A stretch of 44,131 nt of DNA from Alphaproteobacteria bacterium (GCA_017618175.1 JAFZUT010000020.1:69728-113858), one strand, 5' to 3'; counted from the first letter of the stretch, positions 24,977 through 33,449 are shown. Numbers and translations are program-made. Notes: generated from the letters alone by a model not told the origin.

Positions 24977-25501
24977 ATGGCAAGATTCGTAAATAAACCT
25001 GAATATAAATGGACGCGTGACGGAATCGCGGAACGCGTATATGCAATTTTGGCAAAATATGCAGACTTTGAAAATTTGGCGAAAAATAAAGATGTTCCAC
25101 TGGAAGAACAACAAATGTATTTGGATTCTTTGGATTTAACGGAAATATCAATGTATTTGGAACACGATTTTCAAATTGAATTAGATTTAACGAATGAGAC
25201 CGAATATTTCGCCGGCGATTATACGCCGCGCCATTTCATAGATTTTATGTGCAAAAAATTAAATGTGACCGTGGCGTACCCAAAGCCAAAAAAACAAATG
25301 GTTGAAAAGACAAAATCACCGCACACCACCGACACAGACGTTGATATATTGATGCACAGCGTACGTCCAATGATTCTTAAAAGAAACATTCGGCGCGCGT
25401 ATGGCATAGACATATCTTTTGATGAATTGCGTGCAATAAAAAGATTCACTGACTTTCAAGAAATGATACGTTGTGCAATAAACAATCAAAATTCGAAATA
25501 A
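24977..25501 (+). CDS. Acyl-carrier-like protein with a second degenerate carrier-like domain
   Basis: The first half (about residues 15-95) follows the acyl carrier protein pattern. A first helix VYAILAKYA is followed by the motif LDSLDLTEISMYLEHDFQIEL, where Ser51 in DSL would carry phosphopantetheine, and by a closing helix YTPRHFIDFMCKKL. After a polar linker (about 98-120) a second segment, ILMHSVRPMILKRNIRRAYGIDISFDELRAIKRFTDFQEMIRCAI, resembles the last three helices of a carrier domain but has no DSL serine. Total length 174, about twice a normal carrier protein. No fatty acid or synthetase genes flank it, so the partner is unknown. Its own promoter suggests separate expression. Confidence 0.65.
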   Translation: MARFVNKPEYKWTRDGIAERVYAILAKYADFENLAKNKDVPLEEQQMYLDSLDLTEISMYLEHDFQIELDLTNETEYFAGDYTPRHFIDFMCKKLNVTVAYPKPKKQMVEKTKSPHTTDTDVDILMHSVRPMILKRNIRRAYGIDISFDELRAIKRFTDFQEMIRCAINNQNSK

Positions 25502-25525
25502 AAAAACCGGCGGGAAACCGCCGGT
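25501..25525 (-). terminator. Terminator of der (and of the facing gene)
   Basis: The stem ACCGGCGG / CCGCCGGT with a 4-base loop is followed by seven T on the minus strand. The same core occurs downstream of pal. Confidence 0.7.
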
Positions 25526-25540
25526 CTTGTCAACCGACCA

Positions 25541-26866
25541 CTAATCAAATGGGTTATCGGCCTTTTTATATTCTATTGTTATTGGTAAATGTTCCCATTT
25601 TAATGCGTTCGCCAAACCGCGCCGCAAATAACGCGTATAAGATTCCGGTATATCGGACGCGCCACCAACATTTATTGTTATGCGCATAGGGTGACGCCCC
25701 GTTTGCGATGCAAATTTTATCTTCATCGGGCGTTTAAGGCGGGACATAGGTGGTTGACGCGATGCGACCAATTCACCGATTATTTTATTTATTAAACTGG
25801 TTGGGGCGGTTGCGTTCGAAATATCGCACTGTTCATAGATTCGTTTGAACATATTTTGCACGCCGGTACCCGTTTCGGCCGAAATCGCCAAAATCATAGG
25901 CTTTATAATTTGATGAAAAGAATTTGTGAAATGATGTTTTAACTTTAACAATTTTTCATCACGCATCTCCGGCTCAACCAAATCCCATTTGTTCAGTGCG
26001 ACACACAAAATCTTGCCCGCGTCATAAACACGCGCGGCGATACCCAATGCCTGGTTTTCAATATCGCGTGTGGCATCCACAACCAAAATCACCGCATCGG
26101 CCCGCTCAATTGCATCCAAAGACTTTAACGCGGATAATGTTTCAACATCATCGCGCACATTCGATTTGCGCCGCAACCCGGCGGTATCCATCAACAATAT
26201 ATCACGACCGTAAAACTTTACAGGAATTTTTACCGTGTCGCGTGTGACACCGGGTTCATCCTTTACAATCTGGCGATTTTCACCCAACACACGATTTACC
26301 AATGTCGATTTGCCAACATTTGGTTGTCCCAATACCGCGATTTTCATTCGGCGTTCTGTTTCGGCTTTGGTCGCGACAACCGGAACATTTTTTTCCAAGA
26401 ATTCATATATCGCATCAAATCCGGTCTTGTGTTCCGCCGAAATCAAAACCGGTTCACCGAAACCCAATTTATAGAATTCATGAACATCGCCCAAACGCCG
26501 CCCCGATTCAGATTTATTCACCAACAGCAACACTGGCGCGCGTGTTTTGCGCCGCACAGTGCGCGCCCAATCCATATCTTCGGGCAATAATCCCGTGCGT
26601 CCATCAACCACAAACAAAACCACATCAGATTCCGCAATCGCATCAATTGCCATATTGGTGGAATCTGCGGCAATGCCATTTTTTTCGCGTTCCAATCCGG
26701 CGGTATCACATATCGTACAGTCCGGACGATTTACCATATTTGCCCGAATTATGTCACGTGTGACGCCCGGCCGGTCGTGCACCAATGCATCCCGTGTTCC
26801 CGTAAGGGCGTTAAACAATGTCGATTTGCCGGTGTTTGGTCGTCCGGCGATAGTTATCTTTGCCAT
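25541..26866 (-). CDS. der: Ribosome biogenesis GTPase Der (EngA)
   Basis: Double GTPase needed for 50S subunit maturation. The first GTPase domain has GRPNTGKSTLFNAL and the second GQPNVGKSTLVNRVLG, each with its DTAGL switch region (ICDTAGLER, LMDTAGLRR) and NKxD-type motifs (VNKSE, LNKWD). A C-terminal KH-like domain ends HLPITIEYKKADNPFD. The ATG at 26866 gives 441 residues with the normal start MAKITIAGRPN and has GGA seven bases upstream. An ATG four codons earlier is possible. The last 36 codons recur as a diverged, inverted fragment at 43318-43425. Confidence 0.97.
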   Translation of the reverse strand: MAKITIAGRPNTGKSTLFNALTGTRDALVHDRPGVTRDIIRANMVNRPDCTICDTAGLEREKNGIAADSTNMAIDAIAESDVVLFVVDGRTGLLPEDMDWARTVRRKTRAPVLLLVNKSESGRRLGDVHEFYKLGFGEPVLISAEHKTGFDAIYEFLEKNVPVVATKAETERRMKIAVLGQPNVGKSTLVNRVLGENRQIVKDEPGVTRDTVKIPVKFYGRDILLMDTAGLRRKSNVRDDVETLSALKSLDAIERADAVILVVDATRDIENQALGIAARVYDAGKILCVALNKWDLVEPEMRDEKLLKLKHHFTNSFHQIIKPMILAISAETGTGVQNMFKRIYEQCDISNATAPTSLINKIIGELVASRQPPMSRLKRPMKIKFASQTGRHPMRITINVGGASDIPESYTRYLRRGLANALKWEHLPITIEYKKADNPFD

Positions 26867-26890
26867 TCGTTTTTCCATTGATTTTTTTTA

Positions 26891-26918
26891 ATTATAAAGC
26901 AAAAATATAAATAATCAA
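26891..26918 (-). promoter_or_regulatory. Promoter of der
   Basis: The minus strand has TTGATT, a 16-base spacer and TATAAT. Its -10 ends about 24 bases before the chosen der ATG. It lies in the 69-base gap shared with the divergent Yip1-like gene. Confidence 0.6.
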
Positions 26919-26935
26919 ATAAAGGGATGCGCCAA

Positions 26936-27529
26936 ATGCAAAAAATAAAAAAATGGTACAGGTCTGTCAAAGATGTCGTTGTGAACCCACGTAGATATTT
27001 TTCCAAGATTGTTGCAGACGGCGATATCGAAGAATCTATGTTAAAGGCGTTTATATACGGTTTGCTTGGTGGGTTATTGGTTTTGGGCATCCGTTTGATT
27101 GGTGGTGCAACGGTCACGATAAGTTCTGTATTTACGGCAATTGTTATTGTCCCGGTTATTGCCGTTGGATTACTGTTTGTGGGTGGCGGACTTATGATGT
27201 TGGTGTCGGAAATAACCGGGGGCGAACGCGATTGGGAAATCGCGATTAAGGGATTGGCATCAATATTCTTTATTTATCCGGTGATATTGGTTTTGAATGC
27301 ATTGGCGTTTAATTGCACATCTATGTGGATAATCAGTATTATTGGCGATACGTATATATTGTTCTTGTTCTATAACATTGCGTTGTATTGTATGCATGGT
27401 CGGCGTGGTGCGGTCACGGTTATAATCGGCATATTTGCATTGTTTATGTTGACGGTGTATTTAACAAATTACCATATTGGATGGTTTTTATTAAAGAATA
27501 CTGGTGCCGCACTGTCGTGTCTGTTGTAA
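26936..27529 (+). CDS. Yip1-domain-like polytopic membrane protein
   Basis: Function unknown. The ATG at 26936, nine bases after AAAGGG, gives 197 residues. A cytoplasmic start (KIKKWYRSVKDVVVNPRRYFSKIVADGDIEESMLKAFIYGL) resembles the N-terminus of bacterial Yip1-domain proteins. Five hydrophobic segments follow (around 42-62, 68-92, 105-130, 135-152 and 160-180). It lies inside what is usually a yfgM-bamB-der gene string but on the opposite strand. It is therefore likely an insertion into that cluster or a product of inversion. Confidence 0.65.
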   Translation: MQKIKKWYRSVKDVVVNPRRYFSKIVADGDIEESMLKAFIYGLLGGLLVLGIRLIGGATVTISSVFTAIVIVPVIAVGLLFVGGGLMMLVSEITGGERDWEIAIKGLASIFFIYPVILVLNALAFNCTSMWIISIIGDTYILFLFYNIALYCMHGRRGAVTVIIGIFALFMLTVYLTNYHIGWFLLKNTGAALSCLL

Positions 27530-27545
27530 AAATACAATGGCTATC

Positions 27546-27574
27546 AAAAATCCCGCAACGGCGGGATTTTTTTA
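27546..27574. terminator. Bidirectional terminator between convergent genes
   Basis: AAATCCCGC-AACG-GCGGGATTT with A and T runs on both sides serves the Yip1-like gene and the facing lipoprotein gene. It overlaps the stop codon of the latter. Confidence 0.75.
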
Positions 27575-28300
27575 TTTCAACAATTTTCCATCTGCGGCAT
27601 TGAATTTTTCACCACCTACAATAACCGTTTTGTTTTCATATTTCGGGGTGCGTGATTTTTTGACCGGTTTGCGCCAATAAATTGCACCGTCTTGCAACCT
27701 GACCGCGTTCAAATTCTTTTCTGTATCAACCACATATGCGGCCGTATCGGTGATGATAAAAGACTTCTCGACACCAATGTCTGTGCACCATACGACCCGA
27801 CCGGTCGAATCCAAAATTTTACAAAACGCATCGCCCAGTCCACCAACATAGACATATTTACCATGAATTTGCGGTGTGGCAACAATATCCAATACCGATG
27901 CGCCGCCGGTCATATTACTGGGGCGATATACATCCGCAATCCAAACAATTTCGCGACTGCGCGGATTTATTTTGACCAATTCCCCGGTGGACAGACCCGC
28001 ATAAACATATCTTCCGTTGCATATCGGGTGCCGGGTGCCGGCAACCGAATTTCCGGTCGCAAACCCAGAAAATATTTTTCGTTCCCCATCCCAAATTGTG
28101 TTGTCGGGTTTCTGGGTATACGGGCAATCTACCGATTCAATTGTTGCGATATTTTCGGGCGCATCCGGCACCGGTTCGTTCAAAACATTTAATGTCGTTG
28201 TGCTAAATATATCGCTTCGTTCACCCGGCAAAATTGGGTCGTGTTTGTCGCACGCCACCAATGCCAATGTGCACAAGATGAATACAGGGGTTTTCCGCAT
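27572..28300 (-). CDS. bamB: Short BamB-like beta-propeller lipoprotein
   Basis: Probably the BamB accessory lipoprotein of the outer-membrane beta-barrel assembly machine. It has a lipoprotein signal with lipobox LVAC (Cys17). It then shows repeating PQQ/propeller blades, for example GRYVYAGLSTGELVKINPRSREIVWIADV, GKYVYVGGLGDAFCKILDSTGRVVWCTDI and AAYVVDTEKNLNAVRLQDGAIYWRKPV. At 242 residues it is much shorter than the roughly 380-400 of typical BamB, leaving room for about half the eight blades. The yfgM-like gene lies 4 bases upstream and der is downstream on the same strand, the standard BamB neighbourhood. It may have shrunk or may need to pair with another protein. Confidence 0.7.
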   Translation of the reverse strand: MRKTPVFILCTLALVACDKHDPILPGERSDIFSTTTLNVLNEPVPDAPENIATIESVDCPYTQKPDNTIWDGERKIFSGFATGNSVAGTRHPICNGRYVYAGLSTGELVKINPRSREIVWIADVYRPSNMTGGASVLDIVATPQIHGKYVYVGGLGDAFCKILDSTGRVVWCTDIGVEKSFIITDTAAYVVDTEKNLNAVRLQDGAIYWRKPVKKSRTPKYENKTVIVGGEKFNAADGKLLK

Positions 28301-28304
28301 AATA

Positions 28305-28955
28305 TTACCTTAACATTTCCGCGTCTGCACGAATCAGTGCCGGTGCATCGTTATCGTTCAATATTTTATCCAACCATTTATTTGCCGCATCACGATTGCC
28401 GTCTGCAATGTATTTCTGGGCAATGGTTAAACACGCAGTGTAATAGAACGGTGAACTTTTTGTGTCCATTGGCGACAAGAATTTTTCAACCGCCACTGCA
28501 TCCATTTCATCGCCGCGGATTCCAATTATATGCAACCGCGCCAAATCGCGGAATTCGCGCGTGTTGCCGTTTTTCACCAATTCATCTAACTTTGCAACAT
28601 AATTACTTAACACATATGCATTGAACATTGCCAAATCTGCGGTTGCACCACCGGTGTTTTCTGCAATACCAACCAAAGCGTTCACATCAGTGTTTTCAAT
28701 TGCGGTTTCATAATTTTCGGCCGTAGCCATTTTTGCCGCACGATGTGCGCGCACCCCGATTTGAATTCCCGTCACAATAATCATAATACCCAATGCCGCG
28801 GCGATAATATATTTGCCATATTTTTTCAAAAACTGTTGAGTTTTTTCATTGTTCACGTCTTCCCAAACCTCACGATACAGGGCATCTTGGGCGTGTTCTT
28901 GGTACGTTTTCTGGGGTGCTTTGACTTTTTTATTTCTTTCCAACATATTTGCCAT
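28305..28955 (-). CDS. YfgM-like membrane-anchored TPR protein
   Basis: Single-pass inner-membrane protein with a periplasmic TPR-like domain. In E. coli YfgM associates with the Sec translocon and periplasmic chaperones. The 216-residue protein has a charged cytoplasmic start (about 1-46, with VWEDVNNEKTQQFLKKYGKY typical of the family) and one transmembrane helix (about 49-68). Helical repeats follow, ending CLTIAQKYIADGNRDAANKWLDKILNDNDAPALIRADAEML. A strong GGAGA ribosome site precedes it. It forms an operon with the BamB-like gene. Confidence 0.85.
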   Translation of the reverse strand: MANMLERNKKVKAPQKTYQEHAQDALYREVWEDVNNEKTQQFLKKYGKYIIAAALGIMIIVTGIQIGVRAHRAAKMATAENYETAIENTDVNALVGIAENTGGATADLAMFNAYVLSNYVAKLDELVKNGNTREFRDLARLHIIGIRGDEMDAVAVEKFLSPMDTKSSPFYYTACLTIAQKYIADGNRDAANKWLDKILNDNDAPALIRADAEMLR

Positions 28956-28984
28956 AAATATTCTCCTGTTTGTATTTTGGTGCC

Positions 28985-29012
28985 TTGATAATTTCTATTT
29001 TATTGCTATACT
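28985..29012 (+). promoter_or_regulatory. Promoter of rpoH
   Basis: TTGATA, a 16-base spacer and TATACT. The -10 ends 9 bases before the rpoH ATG, so the predicted message has almost no leader. It overlaps the upstream region of the divergent yfgM-like gene. Confidence 0.6.
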
Positions 29013-29021
29013 ATAAACATT

Positions 29022-29945
29022 ATGACAAAACAAATCAAGAACGCTTTGGTGACAAAATCTGGAACGGGGGTGGCCGTTCCAACATATGGTGAAGATGCCT
29101 CTTTGGCGGGTTATATCCGCACTATTTCGGAATTCCCCATATTAAGTGCCGAACAAGAATATGAATATGCGTCAAAATGGGTGAACGAACATGACGAAAC
29201 GGCGGCCGAAAAATTATTGGAAAGCCATTTGCGACTGGTGGTGTCTGTGGCATATGATTTTCGCAACTATGGTATTCCGGTCGGTGAATTGGTGGCCAGT
29301 GGTAATATGGGCCTTATGCAGGCGTTGCAGAAATTTGACCCGGAACGCGGTTTTCGTTTTTCAACCTATGCAATGTTTTGGATTCGGGCGGAAATTTACG
29401 AAACAATATTAAATAATTGGTCCATTGTAAAAATTGGAACATCCGCGAACCAAAAACGCGTATTCTTTAATTTGGCGCGCGCCAAGCGGGCGTTGGGGAT
29501 TATGGATGGCAACCTTAGTGATGCTCAGGCGGACAAGATTGCGGCATATTTGGATGTGCCGGCCGAAGATGTTAAACGTATGTCTACGCGAATTGTCGCG
29601 CGTGATTTATCGCTGAATGCGCCCGCACGCAGTACCGAACAAGAAGGTGCCGATATGTTGTCCAATATGGCGGATACCGGCGACAGCATTGTTGATAATG
29701 TTGAACGCCACGAAATGATGGTGCGTGGTGGCGCATTGCTTAAAAAACACTTGGCGGCATTACCGGAACGCGACCGCGAAATATTACGCGCGCGGCGTCT
29801 AAAAGAACCCGCGGCGACATTGGAAGTGTTGGCAAAAAAGTACAAGATTTCACGTGAACGCGTACGACAAATAGAAGAACGCGCATACAACAAATTGCGT
29901 GATGCTATTTTGGCAGAAACCACAGGAAATGCAGATGATAAATAA
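29022..29945 (+). CDS. rpoH: RNA polymerase sigma-32 factor RpoH
   Basis: Heat-shock sigma factor that directs transcription of chaperone and protease genes. The 307-residue protein has region 2 (SHLRLVVSVAYDFRNYGIPVGELVASGNMGLMQALQKFDPERGFRFSTYAMFWIRAEIYE) and the RpoH box NQKRVFFNLARAK (about 143-155). Region 4 contains AALPERDREILRARRL and KYKISRERVRQIEERAYNKLR. No ribosome site is visible before the ATG, consistent with a leaderless message. The last 11 bases overlap the next gene, a porin-like protein, so both are probably co-transcribed. Confidence 0.96.
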   Translation: MTKQIKNALVTKSGTGVAVPTYGEDASLAGYIRTISEFPILSAEQEYEYASKWVNEHDETAAEKLLESHLRLVVSVAYDFRNYGIPVGELVASGNMGLMQALQKFDPERGFRFSTYAMFWIRAEIYETILNNWSIVKIGTSANQKRVFFNLARAKRALGIMDGNLSDAQADKIAAYLDVPAEDVKRMSTRIVARDLSLNAPARSTEQEGADMLSNMADTGDSIVDNVERHEMMVRGGALLKKHLAALPERDREILRARRLKEPAATLEVLAKKYKISRERVRQIEERAYNKLRDAILAETTGNADDK

Positions 29946-30966
29946 ATTTAATGCGGTATCAATTTTTTCAATTTTATGCGCGATGGCAAATACGGACGCA
30001 TCGGCATTGTCGCGCGATATTGGGCCATTTAATTTGGCGGTGACCGGATATGGAACCGCCGGCATCATAGAACCAAATTTTGAAAAACCGGATTTCATCG
30101 GTGACTTTCGTGTGCGCGGACAATTAACATATGATTTCGGGAATCGTGAACATATGTTGGGCGCGGTTTATATGATAGACGAAGATGCGGTCCACGAAGA
30201 TAATTGGGTCCACGATGCCTTTGGTTTTTGGCAATGGCGCGGTGTCGGCCGAATTGAGGTTGGTTTAACAGATTCGGTTGCACATAAATTGGGGTTGGGT
30301 TTGCCAGATGTTGGTGGAATGCGCATCAATCACGATTCTTTGATTTACCGCAAGATGGGTACCGGTGGCGCAATTATTGCAAACCCAGAAATTACCAATG
30401 GGTCGGACGCGTTGCGTGTGAACTTGGTTGCGGCGACAAATTCGCGGGTTCAATATGGAATTTCTGTATCCGGGTTGAACGGTGATTATGATTATGAAAT
30501 TGATGCCGGGTTAAAAATAAAAAGTTCTGCAAATAAAACAAAGTACGCATTTTCATTCGGTGCATCTTTTATGGATAATCCAGATAATTTTTCCACAGAT
30601 GAATATACGCCTGGCACGACGGCGGATTGGCGCGGACAAATTTATACCGGATTAAATATTCAATATAACAGTTGGGTTTTCGCATTGACCGGTCGCGTTG
30701 TGTATGATGAAAAACCAATTGGTTCGGCGGTTGATGGAATTGTCGCCGGTGCGGGTTTAAGTTACGATTTGTTGAATTATACAATGTCTTTGTCTTACCT
30801 GTTTTCTGATACGGGAATATGGCATCACGATACAGAAAATTATGACGACCACACCGTTGTCGCATCGTTCCGGTATAAATACAGTAAATTTGTTGATGGT
30901 TGGACATCGATTGGTATGTCGCGTGGCGAACCGTTTTTGGCCGCCGGTGTACGTCTAACTTTTTAA
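29935..30966 (+). CDS. Porin-like outer membrane beta-barrel protein
   Basis: The ATG at 29935, seven bases after AGGA, gives 343 residues. A signal peptide (KFNAVSIFSILCAMANTDASA) is followed by FNLAVTGYGTAGI and a chain of alternating amphipathic strands (FRVRGQLTYDFG, GFWQWRGVGRIEVGLTD, VNLVAATNSRVQYGISVSG, YAFSFGASF). The last strand ends GVRLTF with the terminal phenylalanine that BAM recognises. Length and pattern fit a general porin of about 16 strands; substrate preference is unknown. It starts inside rpoH, a link between the heat-shock sigma factor and an outer-membrane client that is worth noting. Confidence 0.8.
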   Translation: MINKFNAVSIFSILCAMANTDASALSRDIGPFNLAVTGYGTAGIIEPNFEKPDFIGDFRVRGQLTYDFGNREHMLGAVYMIDEDAVHEDNWVHDAFGFWQWRGVGRIEVGLTDSVAHKLGLGLPDVGGMRINHDSLIYRKMGTGGAIIANPEITNGSDALRVNLVAATNSRVQYGISVSGLNGDYDYEIDAGLKIKSSANKTKYAFSFGASFMDNPDNFSTDEYTPGTTADWRGQIYTGLNIQYNSWVFALTGRVVYDEKPIGSAVDGIVAGAGLSYDLLNYTMSLSYLFSDTGIWHHDTENYDDHTVVASFRYKYSKFVDGWTSIGMSRGEPFLAAGVRLTF

Positions 30967-30975
30967 CAAAAAAAT

Positions 30976-31000
30976 AAACCGCCATTACGGCGGTTTTTAT
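30976..31000 (+). terminator. Terminator of rpoH-porin operon
   Basis: AAACCGCC-ATTAC-GGCGGTTT followed by T-rich sequence, in the 49-base gap between convergent genes. Confidence 0.75.
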
Positions 31001-31015
31001 TTATCAAATTATTAC

Positions 31016-32026
31016 TTACTGTAACGCCTCAATCAATTTTTGCAGACGTTCCGTGGTATCTGCGTCATTCAGTGATGCCGCAATCGCATATGCAGATTCC
31101 AAATCTGTCTTTGCAGATGCCGCATTCCCAATATTCAAATTCAACGCCGCAGACTTTTCGAAATAATTCATTGCGCGCATAGACAAGTCTTCTTTCTGTT
31201 CCATCGTTGTTACGCCTTGAATTTGTTCCGAAATCACACGAATTGCCGAAGTATAATCGTTGATTGCCAATGCATATTCACCCATGGCGGTATATGCCTC
31301 GGCACGTTCGGCGTACACAGACGGATTCACAATGCCTTCGGGACGCGCCAAAGAATTTGTATAATCGGCAATTGCACCTTCCCAATTCTTCATCCACAAA
31401 TTCAATTGACCGCGTTTAGCATACAAATCACGCAATTGTAATATCTCGTTTGGATTCGATGCGTATGTTGCCAATGCATTGTTTATATCGTTCATTGCAG
31501 AATTAAAATCTTCCAACCGCATATTCAACAATGCGCGGTCATAATATGCAATTGAATTTGATGCATCAATGGCAATCGCATTATTAAAATCATTCATCGC
31601 GGCGGAATAATTACCGGTTTGCATATAAACTTCGCCACGCAAAATGTATGCGTCAACCATTGTGGCATCCGCCTGAATCGCCGCATTCAAATCGGCAACG
31701 GCGCCATCTATATTTCCGGCCAAGATTTCACTTTTCCCACGGGTATAATAATCGGCCGCATTCATCAATTTTTCTTCATTGTTTTGCGTGTCGACCATTT
31801 CTATTTGACCGGCATTATTCAATACACTTTTTACTTCTTTGTTCATCAGGTGCGAACGGCCCAAAATATAGAAAGTCGCCGCAATAAAGAACAAAATGAT
31901 AAACCAATAAACATAAATCGATATCGACCAAGATGAAGTTTCGCGCGTGCGTGCCGCGGTTTTGATATTCACGCCACGTGCCGCGGTGGCCTTGACCTGT
32001 GTCTTCTTTGTGGTTTTTTTCTTCAT
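31016..32026 (-). CDS. Membrane-anchored TPR-repeat protein
   Basis: Function not recognised. 336 residues with a very basic N-terminal tail (KKKTTKKTQVKATAARG, suggesting nucleic-acid or membrane contact) and one transmembrane helix (about 36-56). At least five TPR units follow (ADYYTRGKSEILAGNIDGAVADLNAAIQAD, AYILRGEVYMQTGNYSAAMNDFNNAIAID, AYYDRALLNMRLEDFNSAMNDINNAL and so on). Its layout matches TPR scaffold proteins of the periplasm. The start is preceded by a GGGAGA site, and a promoter lies inside the end of the rluB-like gene. Confidence 0.82.
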   Translation of the reverse strand: MKKKTTKKTQVKATAARGVNIKTAARTRETSSWSISIYVYWFIILFFIAATFYILGRSHLMNKEVKSVLNNAGQIEMVDTQNNEEKLMNAADYYTRGKSEILAGNIDGAVADLNAAIQADATMVDAYILRGEVYMQTGNYSAAMNDFNNAIAIDASNSIAYYDRALLNMRLEDFNSAMNDINNALATYASNPNEILQLRDLYAKRGQLNLWMKNWEGAIADYTNSLARPEGIVNPSVYAERAEAYTAMGEYALAINDYTSAIRVISEQIQGVTTMEQKEDLSMRAMNYFEKSAALNLNIGNAASAKTDLESAYAIAASLNDADTTERLQKLIEALQ

Positions 32027-32052
32027 GTAGAATCTCCCTTCCTTATGCTTGG

Positions 32053-32082
32053 ATTATAGAGAAGTTTTTATAAGCGCGTCAA
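32053..32082 (-). promoter_or_regulatory. Promoter of the TPR gene at 31016-32026
   Basis: The minus strand shows TTGACG, an 18-base spacer and a perfect TATAAT, overlapping the end of the rluB-like gene and about 26 bases before the TPR start. Confidence 0.55.
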
Positions 32083-32755
32083 TTGTTTTTTCATCCAATT
32101 CAACAATTTTTCCAGAAGGAATGTTTTTAATGCTGACCGGGCCATACATAATACGGTGTAATTTGCGAACCGGCAATCCACAATGGCGCAGTACGATTCG
32201 AATTTCGTTCTTTTTTCCTTCGGTGACGGTAACACGCAAACGTTTGTCAGGCATAATTTCAATTTTCATTGGTCGGTATTTTATCCCATCTATGGTGACG
32301 CCACTGCGCGCACGGTCCAATTTTGACATATTGTTGCCCGCCACATCGGCAAGGTAAACACGCGGAATATTCGAATCGGGCATTGTCAGTTTTCGTGCCA
32401 ACAAACCATCATTTGTCATCAGTAATAATCCAGTTGTGTTAAAGTCCAGTCGCCCAACGTATCGCAAGTTTCGATATTCTGGTGGCAAAATATCATATAT
32501 CGTATTGCGTCCGCGCGGATCACGTGTTGTTGTGACCGTGCCGATTGGTTTATGAAATGCGTACAGGCGTGTGTCTGTGCGCTTTTTTATTTCTTTGCCA
32601 TCAATAAGGATTTTATCGCCATCGTCCACAAAATGCACTGGTGTTTTGACTGTTTCGCCGTTTACCGTGACGCGACCGGCGGCAATCATTTGTTCGGCCC
32701 CGCGCCGCGAAGTCACACCTGAATCAGCAATAAATTTTGCAATGCGTATTTTCAT
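32054..32755 (-). CDS. rluB: RsuA/RluB-family rRNA pseudouridine synthase
   Basis: Makes pseudouridine in rRNA, probably in 23S at the RluB position; RluB versus RluE/RluF/RsuA cannot be settled by eye. The 233-residue protein starts with an S4 RNA-binding domain (IRIAKFIADSGVTSRRGAEQMIAAGRVTVNGE). The catalytic motif YVGRLDFNTTGLLLMTNDG contains the essential aspartate. The C-terminal part EGKKNEIRIVLRHCGLPVRKLHRIMYGPV is typical. Its start overlaps the rsmE stop by one base, so the two rRNA-modification genes are translationally linked. Confidence 0.9.
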   Translation of the reverse strand: MKIRIAKFIADSGVTSRRGAEQMIAAGRVTVNGETVKTPVHFVDDGDKILIDGKEIKKRTDTRLYAFHKPIGTVTTTRDPRGRNTIYDILPPEYRNLRYVGRLDFNTTGLLLMTNDGLLARKLTMPDSNIPRVYLADVAGNNMSKLDRARSGVTIDGIKYRPMKIEIMPDKRLRVTVTEGKKNEIRIVLRHCGLPVRKLHRIMYGPVSIKNIPSGKIVELDEKTIDALIKTSL

Positions 32756-33411
32756 TATAACAATTTTCCTATGGCAATTGCGGCGGCCAATTCCGCACGC
32801 AGTATTGTTTTTCCCAATGATATACCGACCGCGCCCGCGGAATCTAATGTGGCGAATTCGGTGGTTGAAAAACCACCTTCGGGGCCAACCAACACAGATT
32901 TTATTTCACCGGGAATTTGTGTCGCATTTGCATCGTTATATGCGAATCTTTCATCGGCAAAACAAAGATTTTTTAGTTCCAATTTTGAAAAAGGAATGGG
33001 GGCAAATATTTCAGGAACACTGTTGCGATTCGATTGTTCGGCGGCCTCACGCGCGATTTTTTTCATACGTTCCCAATTTATGTGATGCGCAACCGTGCGT
33101 TCGGTAATAACGGGGCGCAAATACCGTACACCCATTTGTGTTGCCATATTGACCAAGTCATCGATTCTTTTTATCGGTGCAAAATAAAGCGTTATGTCGC
33201 CCACCGGATCGGTGTGTTCGGTTTTGTCGCCAATCATAACAGATTTACCATCATCTAAAACCCGGGCGGAAAATTCGTACCCACCACCAAATGCCAGAAA
33301 ATCACGAGTTCGCATAACGTGAATTAAATAATGCACCACTGATTTATCAGCCGGTATAATCATACCGCTGGTAACATTGTCGCCGACAAAAATTCTTGGA
33401 ATATTTTTCAT
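32755..33411 (-). CDS. rsmE: 16S rRNA (uracil-1498-N3)-methyltransferase RsmE
   Basis: Methylates U1498 in the 16S decoding region with S-adenosylmethionine. The 218-residue SPOUT-class protein starts PRIFVGDNV, has HYLIHVMRTRDFLAFGGG in the PUA-like part and AREAAEQSNRNSVPEI. The trefoil-knot motifs are VLVGPEGGFSTTEF and ISLGKTILRAELAAAIAIG. The usual LRAETA box reads LRAELA here, a conservative change at one position. It is followed immediately by the rluB-like gene. Confidence 0.94.
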   Translation of the reverse strand: MKNIPRIFVGDNVTSGMIIPADKSVVHYLIHVMRTRDFLAFGGGYEFSARVLDDGKSVMIGDKTEHTDPVGDITLYFAPIKRIDDLVNMATQMGVRYLRPVITERTVAHHINWERMKKIAREAAEQSNRNSVPEIFAPIPFSKLELKNLCFADERFAYNDANATQIPGEIKSVLVGPEGGFSTTEFATLDSAGAVGISLGKTILRAELAAAIAIGKLL

Positions 33412-33449
33412 AAAAATTAAATTTCCGTATTTATAAAATGGTTTTTTTC

